DNA of 64,000 nucleotides. Source: Nectonema munidae. Its lineage: Eukaryota; Nematomorpha; Nectonematoida; Nectonematidae. Under the pieces are notes generated by a model. It was not told the DNA's origin. It made no database searches and saw only the letters and a list, made by a program, of their open reading frames with translations. Shown here in pieces: positions 10,840-23,206 of the stretch. The position numbers were made by a program, and so were the translations under genes. The stretch's first letter is position 1. Each line of letters starts with the position of its first letter. The DNA is taken from the NCBI GenBank assembly GCA_030549495.1, contig JAUIRK010001010.1, positions 186,001 through 250,000 on the forward strand. Reading direction: 5' to 3'.

Positions 10840-11645
10840 ATATAATCTCCAACCTGTATACTACAATGATTCATCTCCAACCTGTATACTATGATGATTC
10901 ATCTCCAACCTGTATACTACGATGATTCATCTCCAACCTGTATACTACGATGGTTTCTATTCCATGTACTAATGACTAGGGAGACAATGTTCAACTTTCT
11001 GTTCACATTCTGCTAGATGTAAGATTTGATATACCTCATTCGGGGAGACGATGCTATATAAGTTATTACCTATATGCATTATACCTGTATACTACGATGG
11101 TTCATCTCCAACCTGTATACCGCGATAATTCATCTCCAACCTATCAGTTCATATTTTGTTAGATGTAAGATTTGATATACCTCATTCGGGGAGAGGATGT
11201 TAGATAAGTTATTACCTATATTTTTGCAATTTTTTCACGATATTAAATAATATATTTTATCAAATAATCAAAATAAAATTCTTTAATCAAAGAATCGAAA
11301 AATATTCTTTAAAATATCAAAAAATATCAAACTTTCTGTTCATATTTTGCTACCTCATACGATGTTACAAAAGTTATTACCTATACTTTGCAATTTGCAC
11401 GATTTTAAATATTATATTTGTCAAATAATCAAAATATAAATCTGTAATCAAAGAATCGAAAAATATTCTTTAAAAAATCAAAAAATATCAAACTTTCTGT
11501 TCATATTTTGCTACCTCATACGATGTTACAAAAGTTATTACCTATACTTTGCAATTTGCACGATTTTAAATATTATATTTGTCAAGTAATCAAAGAATCG
11601 AAATATGTTCAAATCAAAAAATATTTATTCTTTTTAAATATATCG
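10840..11645 (+). repeat. R1 dispersed repeat, copy A
   Basis: A compound repeat recognisable by CCTGTATACTACGATGG, GACTAGGGAGACAATG, CTGTTCATATTTTGCTA, CTCATTCGGGGAGACGATG, AAGTTATTACCTATA and, at its end, AAATATATCGTTGGCTCC. Copies B (18071-23300, interrupted) and C (43580-44090) share the order of blocks. Within copy A a ~161-bp segment is tandemly duplicated (ACTTTCTGTTCATATT at 11331 and again at 11492). No coding capacity and no terminal inverted repeats are obvious. It may be a non-autonomous element of unknown class. It is followed directly by a LINE fragment. Confidence 0.7.
10847..10958 (+). repeat. 28-bp minisatellite, four units
   Basis: Four head-to-tail units of CTCCAACCTGTATACTACGA-TGATTCAT begin at 10847, 10875, 10903 and 10931, an exact 28-bp period with one or two substitutions per unit. 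Further isolated units lie near 11105-11150, and single or double units mark the R1 copies at 18135 and 19730. It forms the left part of R1. Confidence 0.9.
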
Positions 11646-11830
11646 TTGGCTCCCCTTCACAAAAAATTTTTGTGAAGCACTGGCCAAATGCTCATATACG
11701 CAATAGCTTTCTCGCTAAAGCCATCAATATTTGGAATTGTTTACCTTTGCACATAAGATATTTACAAAATATAAAATCTTTCAAAAAAAACTTAAAACAC
11801 ACTTATGTGGATTAGATTAGCTGATCCATT
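11646..11830 (+). mobile_element. LINE fragment, C-terminus of reverse transcriptase ORF
   Basis: The frame ending at 11815 reads RNSFLAKAINIWNCLPLHIR followed by a basic FKKNLKHTY tail. The RNSF...WN.LP...R...FKK block is the usual C-terminus of CR1/Jockey/Rex-like non-LTR retrotransposon proteins. Only about 55 residues survive. The fragment abuts the right end of R1 copy A at the CGTTGGCTCC boundary. Confidence 0.6.
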
Positions 11831-12204
11831 TCCCTATGATATAATGATTTTTGTTTGTTCCTATTATTTTTTTGGTGGTTTTGCTTTTCTTTTTTTGTTT
11901 AGAACCAATCCAGTCACGCATTCTTGATTTCTCAGTCCTACCCTCAAACTTTACTCAAATTCTCGCAATTCTCATTTCATGCTGCTCTTTACTTTCACAT
12001 TAATATTTTTAATTTATTTAATTTTTTATTCAATTGTTCATCACTTGTAATCGCTTAACTTTGTAAAAATTTTATACTTAAATTATTATCCTCATTTTAA
12101 AAAATTTGCAAGCTTATAATGTTTAATGATTTATTATATTATAGAACATATAAACATATTGTTTTGTTCGTTTCAAATAATAAATACATTTTGTTTGTTT
12201 TTTT

Positions 12205-13600
12205 AATAAATGTTTCATACTCAAGATGATTGTAGAAAGTATTATAAGCCAAAATATACAAAAAAAAAAGAATATTTTCACTATATATCTAATATGCAGC
12301 CATTTTTTGAAAATTTTTTACAGAACTGATTTTCAGGCATACATTACTAATTCAATTGCCACTTCGAGATATTTTTTAACCGTATTATCCAAAATTCAGT
12401 ACAGAAATAAAATAAGCATAGTCGATTTGGTATAAAACAGATATTTATTTTTTTGAAAATATTTTTGAAGACAGTATCTAGAAGTAAACCGCAAATCTGA
12501 TTGAAGCTTTCAGATATTTTAAAACCATAAATGCCAAAAGTGAGCCCAAAAATGAAACCAGCATCTTCCATTTGGCATAAAAACAGATATTTTATTTAAA
12601 TTTCAAAAATATTTGTGTAGACCTTAGACGTAAATCGAACATTTGATTGATACTTTCAGACATTTAAAACCTCTAAATGCAAAAATGATTTCAGAAATAA
12701 AAATTATCATGGTCGAATTGGTATAAAAACATATATTTCATGTAAAATTAGAGAGAATATTTTGGGATATAGTTTTACGACATAAACCGCAAATTTGATT
12801 GACACTAGCAGTAAAACCTCTAAATGCGAAAACTGTGTTCAGAAATGAAATAATCATGATCTATTTGCTATAAAAACATATTTCACGTAAAATTTGAATC
12901 AATATTTTTGAAAACAAATTTTAGAACTAAACGCAAATTTGATTGATACTTATAGGTATTTTCAAATTCAAACTGCAAAAATTGAGTCCATAAATGAAAC
13001 TAGCATGGTTGATTTCGTATAAAAACATATTTAATTGTAAAATTTGAATGAAAGTTTTTGGAGACAATTTTTAGAAGTAAACCGCAAATTTCATTAACAC
13101 TTATAAGTGTTTTCACATCCTAAATGTAAAAAATGAGTTAAGAAATGAAAACAGCATGACCGATTTTGTATAAAAACATATATTTTATGTAAAATTTGAA
13201 GGTATATTTTATTAGATACATTTTTGATCAATCAAAATTTTGATTGACATTTTCAAAAAAATAGCCATGATTATTGAAAAATTTAAATATATAAAGTGTT
13301 ATGCGTTTCAAACTGTATATAATTATAAATTTTCAGGGTATTATATAATATAGATCCTAAGTTATAAGGTTAATTACAGATAATGTCAAAATTTTGCTGA
13401 AAAATTTTAATTTTTGATTGACAGTTTGAGACATGAAAGGGTCATTCAACTACCATGAAAATGGTTTCAAAAGATGCAACTAGCGATTTTAGGAAAACTC
13501 ACAAAATTTGAAGGGATATGATTCGGCCAATTTTCTACAATTAATTTTTTAGTGTAGGGGGGGGGGGGGCGTTTTACGCTCCCAGCACTAATAGGGTTAA
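12205..13600 (-). mobile_element. TTAA-ended, piggyBac-like non-autonomous element with internal tandem array
   Basis: Read on the minus strand, the element starts at 13600 with TTAACCCTATTAGTGCTGGG, the TTAA plus CCCT form expected of piggyBac-type ends, followed by a run of 13 G (plus strand 13557-13569). Then comes a conserved block with CCATTTTCATGGTAGTTGAA and GACAGTTT, and from about 13220 down to 12350 a tandem array with ~147-bp period. The other end near 12205 matches the end of a related copy at 44870 but carries no readable CCCT repeat, so the second terminus is uncertain. Related copies: 8365-9230 inside the hAT-like element, 32340-32566, 39430-39689 and 44130-44870. No transposase inside. 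Confidence 0.6.
12350..13220 (-). repeat. degenerate tandem array, ~147-bp period, six units
   Basis: The anchor TATAAAAAC(A/C)(G/T)AT recurs at 12431, 12576, 12722, 12869, 13018 and 13169, spacings 145, 146, 147, 149 and 151. Each unit also carries a GAAAT-AAGCAT-GATTTG block, and an AACCGCAAATTTGATTGA block. The units are diverged, so the array is old. The copy at 44270-44640 shows at least three of the same units in the opposite orientation. Confidence 0.8.
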
Positions 13601-14950
13601 AAGCTCTATCTCTTATAAATGGGGCCTCCCTCCCAAACACACCAAATACATATACTCATCTTTAATCCTCCGAGTAATTCAATACGGAATTCTTTCCTTG
13701 GGCATCTCCTTAAAACACCCCACAACCATCCATTTTCTTAACAAGATATACCGTCTCTGCCTACTTTGCATCACCAACGCATATCATACTACTTCCACAC
13801 AATGCCTAGAAATTCTAACAAACACCCTACCATTACAACTTCAACTCAAAAAACTATTATTAAGCGCTTCATTTTGACATACAACAAATTACTTCCACCT
13901 AACTACCTAGTTCATCTCTCGATACATCTATCTCTTTTAACTCACCCATCTGCACAAAATCCATTCAAAACATCTATATGCAAAAAAAAAATTTTTTGCA
14001 AACAACCAATTTCACACCTTCGCTCTACCTCTTCATCAACCCCCATACATATCTTCACAGACGCCTCAAAGAAATCCCTAAGTGCCTCCTTTGCCTACGC
14101 CCTCTTCAAAGGCTCCACTCGCCCCTTTTACACCCATCGCGCCCGATTAAATCCTCTATTCCCAATCTCCGAATGCGAGATCTTTAGCCTTTTACACGCC
14201 TGCACTACGAAAATCAACAACATTAACTACCTCCTTCCCCACTTAACTACCATCCATTTCTATACCGATGCACAAAACATAATCCACGATCTCTCTCTAT
14301 CACACAACATCCCCTTTCCCTCCTTTCAACTCGCCTCCTCCCTAATCAATCCTACAAAATATTTCCACATACACCTATGCTGGTGCCCTGCTAACCTAAA
14401 CATACCAGAAAACTCTCTAGTAGACTACTTAACCTCAAACTTACACCTAACCTCCCACATCCCTCTCATCAACTCCCTACCTCTCAAAACCTTTCTAACG
14501 CACATTCACTTCCTCTCTAGAAGAATGGCAGATGTCCATATCTTCATCTCAAAATGCACTAATCTCCTCTTTACCACACATCAGCATAATTCACACAACT
14601 TTCAAAAACAAAAAATTTACACCACCGCGTTCAAACATTCGTTGGATATCAGGCCACTGCCCAGCAAAGCATATCTCTCCCTAATCAAAGTTAGCAAAAA
14701 TCAATACTGTCATGCAACACAATAGAAACGCCATACCATCTCATCCCCACATGTCAAATCTTCTCTTATCATCCCCAAGATCTTCTAATTCGCTGCCTTT
14801 CTTTACTTAATAGATCTCCAACAATACTCTCAGATCTTCTGTACACCCAACACTACTAAAATCCCTAGCAACCCTCATTGATACCATTGAAACAACTTTC
14901 ACCACCGTTGATAACCCTATAACAAACTAATATGCCTTTCTTTGCTTACG
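13601..14950 (+). mobile_element. pyrimidine-rich LINE: RT thumb, RNase H and Cys/His tail
   Basis: A 319-codon frame (13766-14725) contains an RNase H domain with all four acidic positions visible: IFTDASKKS, ISECEIFSLL, HFYTDAQNI and SLVDYLTSN. In another frame just upstream (13660-13870) is the C-terminal part of a reverse transcriptase (RVIQYGILSLGIS, ITNAYHTTSTQCLEIL). Beyond 14700, other frames carry the Cys/His tail (YCH...HLI.TC) and RSPTILSDLLYTQ. This order, RT, RNase H and Cys/His tail, is that of I/Jockey/R1-like LINEs with an RNase H. The copy begins exactly at the TTAA of the piggyBac-like element, so its 5' part is missing. A 3' UTR-like stretch ends near 15000. Confidence 0.8.
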
Positions 14951-17900
14951 CGAGCATATCAGCACACGCTGGAAAGTGCTTTGAAATCTACCTACCTACA
15001 ATAAATTTTGTAATTCGGAATTAAAACGAAGTATAAAAATGACACAAAAATCAAAAACTTAAAAAACAAAATTAATTGAATAAAAAAACAGTCAATAAAA
15101 ATTTATGAAATTAAATAAATATTAGTTTTAAAGTATTATTGAACCTATAAGATAAGAAGAAGAATTTATTCATATACACAACAAATGTAAACAGTTAGTC
15201 AAAAAGAAACAAAATATTTATAATAAAGAAAAACTTGAAACAATTAAAACAGAAAAAAATCAATAGCAGTACAAAAGTTGTGTAGTATGGACATACACAA
15301 AGGCTACTTTAAGCCGCTGAACGTGATAGCCCATTTTGAACATGTTCTACAAAGTATCTATACTATTATATAAAGGTTTTCACCTCTATATATAGACTCA
15401 TATTATTCAACATTTAGATACGAGCAAGAAAAACAAATTTCTTTAACACACTGGATGACATATGCTTCCATTAATATTTTATTTTTATTTTTTTCTTGAA
15501 AGGATGTTTACGAAGTTGAAACATAGTTATAATATCGCTATTTTTTAGATTTTTTAAATAAGAATGCAATTTTGAACTCAACGGATTGTTTGCATTTTTC
15601 TTCTAAATCTTGGAATGAATAAATCAAATTTACTTCTGGTTTCATAATGATATAATGAAACGACATCTCCCTACAATTCAGCAATAGCCAAGACAGATAG
15701 ATAAGGACTTCACGCTCTGCATTTCCTAAAGCGACGTGCATTTACACACTGGTCACTACCATATCTTTGCTTTACTACAGACATTATAGGCCAACTGATA
15801 ACAAAAGTCAACGATTTTTTAAATGTTAATATTGCGTATTTACATATAATATATTTTACAATGTATTATATTGTGTATTTTCATTACATCTTATTTTCAC
15901 TGTATTTGATAACTAAAAAATAATTAATCCTAAACTTAAAATTATTTGCATGGTGTTGAACTGATGATTTATAATCTGCAAAAACCTGTCAAACCAATAG
16001 TGTTGGTAAGGAGGTCTGCCTGTATATATAACTATATTTTATATATGAAGAAATGTATTGAATATAATATCAATAAAAAATATCAGAATTTATCTCGTTA
16101 TATAAAACTATATTGAAATTTGTGAGAAACATCAACTTTAAGGATAACATTGATTTATTTGTGTATAGTTATTTTCTTTAGATTTTTATTGAGTTGAGAG
16201 TGGAAAAATATTTGAAATAGGGCAAGATGCATTTATAAAAACAATTAAATAAATCGAAAATAAGATTCATCTGTAATTAAAAATTAAGATATAGATTTAA
16301 GTTTCAAAAATTTTAGTTTTTGAAAAATTATATTGCTAATTGTAAATAATGGAAATTAAACTTGAAAAATATTTATTGAAAAAAAAAGTTTAAACCACTT
16401 ATTGAAGCAAAAATATCGATATTTTCTTTCTTCTAATGAATCTTCAGTAAAGTATTCTTCCATTCAAAATTTAATGGCTTTTTTATGGGCGAATTTTTAT
16501 GGACTTTCAGATATTATGAGTATTTGAGAGATACCATTTTGCTGTTTTTAGCTTGTTATTTTTATACCAACATTGTGCGACGAAAAAATCACACATCAAT
16601 AGTATTTCATACCAAAATTAAAAATAGAAAGTTGCAAATGTCTATTAAGTTTAAGTTTTTATTCTTTTTTTTTAAATGTTTAATAGTTGTTGATATACTA
16701 TCAACAAATTGAAATATAACGTAATGAAATCTTCGAAATAAATGTTATATATTTTTCCACGTAAAAGGTTAAAATTTAGCAGGGATTATTAATTTTGTTT
16801 ATTCGTCAATATATTTTCTTTTCTTCTTCAAGTCTTTTCACTTTCAGAATATTTTCTTTCTAAAAAAATATATGCATAGATTTTGTCAGTTTACAAGGAG
16901 GCTGCATATATGCTTTAATTATTTATATATTTTTCAATGAAAGGGAGAATCAAATAGATGCCTGTCAATATCATTTAATATTTAATAGTTACACACGGTA
17001 GCGACTTTGATTAGTCTTTGTGTGGGCCCAGCTACACAAACTGTTTTTACTTATTTTGATTATTATTTTACAACAAACATGTGTACTCTAATAAATTTCT
17101 TATTCTTCTAATGCTTAAATGTTAAATTTATATAACTTCATTACAAAAAAAAATTTGAAATATCTTTTGTTAGGATGCCGGCTAAATATATATATATATG
17201 ATTTGTACTTTTATATTAATTTTTTTAAAACTTATTTCATCCAAGGTAATTACTTAGTACTTTCTACGCCATTTGTTAATATCGTCGAATAACAATTCGA
17301 GTTTTAAAAATACTAACCTATTAATGAAGCTCAAATATTAGGTCTTTAATTTTCTTTATTTTGTAAATTCTTGAATATTAAATTATTTTATGTTAAGTTT
17401 CTTGCCATTTTATATCACTAGCCCACCATAGAATCTTGGTCAACCTCATATAGTGAAAATTGATATAAATTTTTAGAGCAATTTTGGCAATTACACGGCG
17501 CGGTAGATTTTTAAATCAATTTATTAAAGTTTGGCGAAAGCTTGTTGTTTTAGAATTTAGATATATAAGAAATATTTTTAATCTCCAAGGAAATTTGGTT
17601 TAGAATTGATATAAAAAATCTCTTGAATGTAGTGAACTTGAGAATCTTTAACCCATGGGACATCAATGTATAAAATCATAAGACACAATATTTTTTACTT
17701 AGTATCCAACCATCTCAAAAATAACTTCATCATCGGAAGCAAAGTCATACGACCCACTGGTTTTTTTACATTTAGCAACGGACAATTTAAATTTAATTTG
17801 GCTTGTGAGCAGATTTTTATTTTTGCTTTGCCTGTTTTACGGTTGAATTTCAGACACAAATTCTTTAAAAAAAATGTCCTTTGTCCAATAATTTTAAGGC

Positions 17901-18070
17901 ACTAATTTCGACTTAAATTTTGTAATTTTTTTTTACCTATTTTAACCTTGGATCCAGTCATTAATGAAAGAGAGCTTCTCAAGTTGTAAAGCACAAACAT
18001 CTACCATTGACATATTTGTACTATATGTGATTATTTTTTTACCAGTTATCCAGAGGTGAATACATATTTA
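14951..18070. other. gene-poor AT-rich DNA
   Basis: Beyond the LINE tail I see only AT-rich sequence. AAGAAGAAGAATTTATTC at about 15160 resembles the complement of a LINE 3' tail at 34375. Short frames (15538-15741, 16485-16712, 17666-17905) are AT-driven with no recognisable motif. An (AT)n run sits at about 17190. Confidence 0.5.
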
Positions 18071-19965
18071 TATACCTGTACGGTTGAACGAGCGTAGGCA
18101 ACTTGAGTGTCATCAATATAATAGTGACCTGTATACTACGATGATTCATTTTCAACCTGTATACTGCGATGGTTTCTATTCCATGTACAAATTACTAGGG
18201 AGACAATGATAAACTTTCTGTTCATATTTTGCTAGATGTAAGATTTGATATACCTCATTCGGGGAGACGATGTGACATAAGTTATTATCTATATACCTTT
18301 ATATTAGAGATGCACCGGATAGTCTATTTGGCCGGGTAGCGACAATTATTTGATATTCGGCATGAACGCCGTATAATTCTTATATCTGGTAGGACAAACC
18401 CGATAGTTACAAACAAATTATCATTAAATGTTTATTTTTAAAAAAGCATAAAACTAATAAGAGTAAGTTTTTAATGACAAAAAGTTCACAATTTGAGTTT
18501 ATTTCAAAGAATTAACTAACAAATAAGACGTCAAAAAATTTCTTGCCATTGTGATGAACGAATAAAAGCATTTATCCTTTTTCAGCCAAAAGTTTGGTTC
18601 TTTTTTATTCAAAAATGTTTCCATATTCGGAAAAGAGTCTCTCTGAGTACACTGATGAAGCAGGTGTGCATAAGTGTTTGGCTGTTAGATGCTTTAGCAA
18701 AGGAAATTTTTCTTCCTGCCTCCAATATTGCAGGGGACATATTTTCTATCCAAAAGTGGGGTGCGGAGATAGGCTTCCAACTCTCTGGCTGCCTCATCTT
18801 CAATATCATTTTTCGACACATTTTTTATTGTGTTTGAATTTCCATTGGTTTCAGTAATTTCTTGGAAGCAAGCCATGAAATCATCTTTGCTTTCATCCTT
18901 AAGTAACATTATGCTTGGAGAGTCAGGGCGAGCATCTTCATCAAGAGTTTCCGTCTCCATATTCTTTTTAACAACGTTGTGATTTGAAAGTAGCTCTTTG
19001 GAAACTAATGTTTTCCCAAATGTCTTGTCTTTAAGAAATTGGGCTTTAAATCGTGGATTGAGTATTGTTGGCAGAACATATATCGGGTTCGTCATGAAGT
19101 TGACACCTGAATCCGAATCATTGAAAAATCTACTACGAAGAGAAGTCAAGAGTCTCTGTTTAGTTTCTTTGATACCTTCTTTATCAGTTTTCTTTAGTTA
19201 TGTAGGAGAATCGAGTAGAGTTTTGTTAACTGTAATTTTTAAATTATTTTCATAGTAATTGAAATGTTATGTGATTCTATGGCTAGTTAGTGAAAGCCTG
19301 AAATCTAAACTTTAATGTTTTTTTGCTTTTCGCAAAAGAAGTAATAGAAGCTCAAAGAATTAGACAAGAGAGAGAGGGAGATCATTTGTGACACTAACTT
19401 AGACATTGAATGAAGAATACTACGACTGTTGCAGTCCAAAGATTCTTCTAGAACCCAACTGGCCATATAATAGTCAATATTGATTCATTATGATATTTTC
19501 ATCTTTAAAAATATGTTTTATTAACGCTTGAATCAATTCGTATATTAATAAAATTGAATACATAAACATGAAGTAATTTATTTAGTTCTTTAGAGATGAA
19601 AGTTAACACTTGAAGTGTTACCAATAACCGGCATATTATCCGGCCGCATATTTAGATCTTCTATATTTATCCGGTATCCGGCCAGATTGTAAATTGAGCT
19701 ATCCGGTGCACCTCTACTGTATATTACGATGGTTCATCTCAACCTGTATACTGCGATGGTTCTTCTCCAACCTGTCGGTTCATATTTTGCTTGATGTAAG
19801 ATTTGATATACCTCATTCGGGATGACGATGTTACATAAGTTATTACCTATATTTTGCAATTTTTTTACGATATTAAATAATATCAAATATTCTTTAAAAA
19901 AACAAAAAATATGAAACCTTCTGTTCATATTTTGCTACCTCATACGATGTTACAAAAGTTATTAC
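18071..19965 (+). repeat. R1 copy B, left part, split by a hAT element
   Basis: R1 begins with CCTGTACGGTTGAACG (also found at the start of copy C), has two CCTGTATACT units, then GACTAGGGAGACAATG-type and CTCATTCGGGGAGACGATG blocks up to 18304. It resumes at 19717 after the hAT insertion and runs to AAAGTTATTAC at 19965, where a second insertion interrupts it. The remaining right part lies at 23207-23300. Confidence 0.7.
18305..19716 (-). mobile_element. hAT element with inverted ends and transposase remnant
   Basis: Termini TAGAGATGCACCGGATAG (18305) and CTATCCGGTGCACCTCTA (to 19716) are inverted repeats. The flanking octamers CTTTATAT and CTGTATAT match at seven of eight positions and read as a hAT target duplication inside R1. 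The minus strand codes for the end of a hAT transposase: SLRSRFF near 19140, LPTILNPRFKAQFL near 19050, an AARELEAYLRTP block near 18790 and the hallmark C-terminal dimerisation motif PASSVYSERLFSEYG near 18640. The last block is in a different frame, so at least one frameshift has occurred, and the N-terminal part of the enzyme is absent: an internally deleted copy. Confidence 0.9.
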
Positions 19966-20910
19966 CAGGGCGAGGAAAAATTGACCCAAAAAAATGGACT
20001 TTTACTCATAGAAAAAATGGACTTTTTAAAGTTTCATTGAATTGAACAACTATGAACACTTTAGAGAAAGTATTGAAAATTATTTCAAAGAATCTATGAC
20101 TTTGTAATAAAACAACATATAATTAATGTCATTTTCTGATTTAAAATTCGATCATTTTCTAGCAGTTTTTTCAGTTTAGAAAAAGATCTTTCTACTTCTA
20201 AAGTTAAAATTTGACCATTTTGTAATTTGGGATAAGTACTGCGAGAGATTTGAGAGTTTTCCATATTCATGATTTTATTGATTTCATTTTATTTGAATCT
20301 ATTTTCAAGATAACTTTTAACGCCACATTCATCTTAAATGAAATAATGTTGAAACAAGTAAAGGCATCTTCGCCTGAACAAGTCTCTATGTTGACTTTTT
20401 CCGACTAAATCAATGAATGGGGAATATTCGCTGATTATTGTTAGCAAGTTTAGAGACAGATTTTCTTTTTTTAACAATTTCTTGATATTTGGCAATAAAA
20501 TTCCATCATCTTCATCATTAATTTCTTCACTGCTGGAAGATTTTAATGAAAATATTTAGTTGCTTACAACCAATTTGTCAATTTCGTTACAATTGGAACT
20601 GAAGTGTTGCCGATAGGTTTGAAAAGAGAACCTCTTTTTCTATTACTAATTTTGAATGATTTAATGCCGGTAATCTACAATTTTGCAGGATAACTTAACT
20701 TTTAAGGTAAACTTGTCTAAAGGATGTGAAAAACATGCAATAATAAAAAAGTTTGAAAATAAAATTCCATAACTTCTGCAGCGGATATATCGTATGTATC
20801 TGCGTTTGTCAACAAAAAAATTTGTCTTACAAAAACTTTTTTATGTTTAACCTCAGTCAGGCACACTTTACAGTAAAACCTTTTATTAGATGAAAAAAAG
20901 CCCAACTAGA
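19966..20910 (-). mobile_element. second hAT family, left copy
   Basis: It starts with CAGGGCGAGGAAAAATTGAC inside R1 copy B. The minus strand encodes a short Cys-containing N-terminal segment (FYCKVCLTEVKHKK, about 20840) and, after a large deletion, the C-terminal dimerisation motif EVERSFSKLKKLLEND at about 20190. The first 485 bp (19966-20450) are present again in inverted orientation at 23573-24052. It is a decayed, internally deleted copy. The far end is not identified. Confidence 0.7.
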
Positions 20911-21325
20911 TATAAAGGAGAATTCTTGTATGTATCGCTTATAACAATTTTAGGCACAATGAATCAAAAAGTGTTAAAGATAAAAATTGACTTTGATTTA
21001 CTTAAAAATTTGAAATTAGTTCAAATTTTTTTATACCAGACAAGTAAAGATCTTCGAAGAGTTTTTGCTAAACGGAAATAAAAGAAATGTATTTTTCAAA
21101 TACATCAAAAAATTTTTTTATGTTGTCTGAAATATTCGAACAAATTTTAGATATTTTTTATATGCTGAATTCAAAAATTAAGCTTATTTAATCTGATTAG
21201 CTCTTGATTTTTGGTTTTAGCCTCATTTTTATGTTGATAGTCTAATATAATAAGATATAAAAAATGAATACATATCATTATTAAATAAAAAAAAAGAAAA
21301 AATTTATTTAAAAAAAGATCTTTTG

Positions 21326-22979
21326 TTAGTTTTTTTTTTGTATATGCCCAATATTGTCTTTCTTCAGACACCAACAGTAGTCTGCAAGCATATTTATGTT
21401 CCATAAACCTTGGTACCTTTCTTCCATTACTTTGATGTCCTGATGGAAGCGCTCACCTTGTTCCTCACTATAATCACCACAATTTTGAGGAAATAAATCA
21501 AGGTGAGAGTCCAAAAAATGAATTTTGAGTGACATTCTAACTCCAAGTGACTTATAATTTTTAAGTAGTTCTGCAACAATATTTTTGTAGTCCGTGCTAC
21601 GATTGTTACCAAGGAAGTTTTCGGTTAGGGATTTGAATGAATTCCATGCTTTTTTTTCTTTGACATTCATACACATTTCAAATCTTTTATCCTTCATAAG
21701 TTCTCTTATCCCTGGACCATCAAAAATTCCTGCCTTTATCTTGGCGTTACTTAACCTAGCGCATTTTTTCCTAAGAAATACGAAAGATTCGCTTTCATCA
21801 TCTAAAGCTTTGACAAAGTTTTTTACGAGTCCCAGTTTGATGTGTAGAGGAGGTAGCAAAATTTTGTCTTCCGGTACAATAGGGTTGGATATAACATTAT
21901 CACCCCCCTCCCCTTCTGATTTCTACCCTTGGTGGCATTTCTTTCTTACCATAATATAAAGAGTCAGCTCTGCTATCCCAGAGACATAAAAAGCATGAGA
22001 ACTTTGTATATCCTCCTTGCAATCCCATTAATATACCCACAATCTTAAAACAAAAAATATATAATTTTCTTTAAAAAAAATTTAACCTTTAAATCTCCAC
22101 AAATCAGCCACTGATGCTCTTAATATTTTAAAGTTGAAAGAATGCACTTTATGTCGTCAAATTTTCTTTGATGCTCACTGAATGTGCAAAAGGAATAGAA
22201 GCAAAACTATTTCCGATGTTTAGCAAAACCGCTTTGAAACTCTTAAGAGAAGAATCTAGGAATAATCTCCAATCTTTTGAATTGTATTTCACTCCTAAAG
22301 TTTGAATAAGTTTTTCTACGTTTATGCAATACACAAATTATGAGTTGCTGTTGTAGGCAAAAAATTTTCTAAACTCCTTTTTCTCTCTCTCTGAACCAAG
22401 CAAATTTAGTTTCCGGCGCCAACAAATTATTTTCTTTTAATCTGGATCCCAATATTTGAGTAGATTCTTTGGAGAGAGCTAAATCTCTGACCAAGTCATT
22501 CAGCTTTGCTTGACTCATAAGAACAGGATTGGAATTCTCAGAATCACAAGTAAAAGACTTGTCTGAGTATGAATCATCACTGTCAAAATCTGGCACATAT
22601 GGACTATGGCAAACAGGTTTTATTGCAGAATTCACATCTGGATAAATAAATGACGTTTTTTCTTTTTGTTAATACATTTCAAATTTGTTAAACAAAAATA
22701 ACAATCTTCAAAATGATCTCTTTATTCCCGCCAAACCAATGGTATGCCAAATGGCAACTCATTTTGTTTTCCATCAACCCATTTTCTCAAGCTTTCAACA
22801 CATGTTCGACAGCTGATATGAGGTGCAAATGCCTTATCCTGGTCACCCAGCTTAACACCAAAATATGCATGATAGGATTTTTTAACAAACTTTGTAATTT
22901 TTGACACTTGGTCTGGAAAAGTTACTTTTCTGCAAATATAACAGAACCGGTTTGGATCGTTTAGACACTTTCTATTCAT
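21326..22979 (-). mobile_element. uncharacterised transposon-like gene, LPPLHIKLG family, copy 1
   Basis: Minus-strand pieces line up as one protein: an N-terminal zinc-binding module (NDPNRFCYICRKVTF ... HISCRTCVESLRKW, 22979-22722), an acidic linker (FDSDDSYSDKSF), then SQAKLNDLVRDLALSKEST and ILGSRLKENNLLAP (22635-22369), YNSKDWRLFLDSSLKSFKAVL (about 22270), and the long C-terminal part (21859-21326) with LPPLHIKLGLVKNFVKALDD, NFLGNNRSTDYKNIV, MSLKIHFLDSHLDLFPQ, SEEQGERFHQDIKVMEERYQ and NMLADYCWCL. I recall closely similar proteins as multi-copy uncharacterised arthropod genes. The superfamily is unknown to me. It lies in the gap between two parts of R1 copy B. A middle block (the usual KYPCFLC-like Cys segment) seems lost between 22149 and 21860, so this copy is probably inactive. 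Confidence 0.7.
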
Positions 22980-23206
22980 TTATATTTAATTCTAAAACAA
23001 AAATAATGTTATTATTTCACAAAAAAAAAAAGCTAAAAAAAATAACAATATTTTAAAATAGCGAAAAATAATAAATTATAAATCATTGAATTACGAAAAA
23101 AGTACAGGTAATCAAACCAAATAAGTTACATATTCGAAATCAGTATCAAAATTTGATCCAGTATTTGTATAGAAAACTCTGACAACAAATTTGATGGAGA
23201 CCAGTG

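Noticed and set aside
13766-14725. Long 319-codon ORF as a host gene
   Set aside because: It is the RNase H and tail region of a LINE, with the preceding domain in another frame.
16485-16712. 75-codon frame
   Set aside because: AT-driven Phe/Lys/Ile-rich composition, no family motif, no splice sites.
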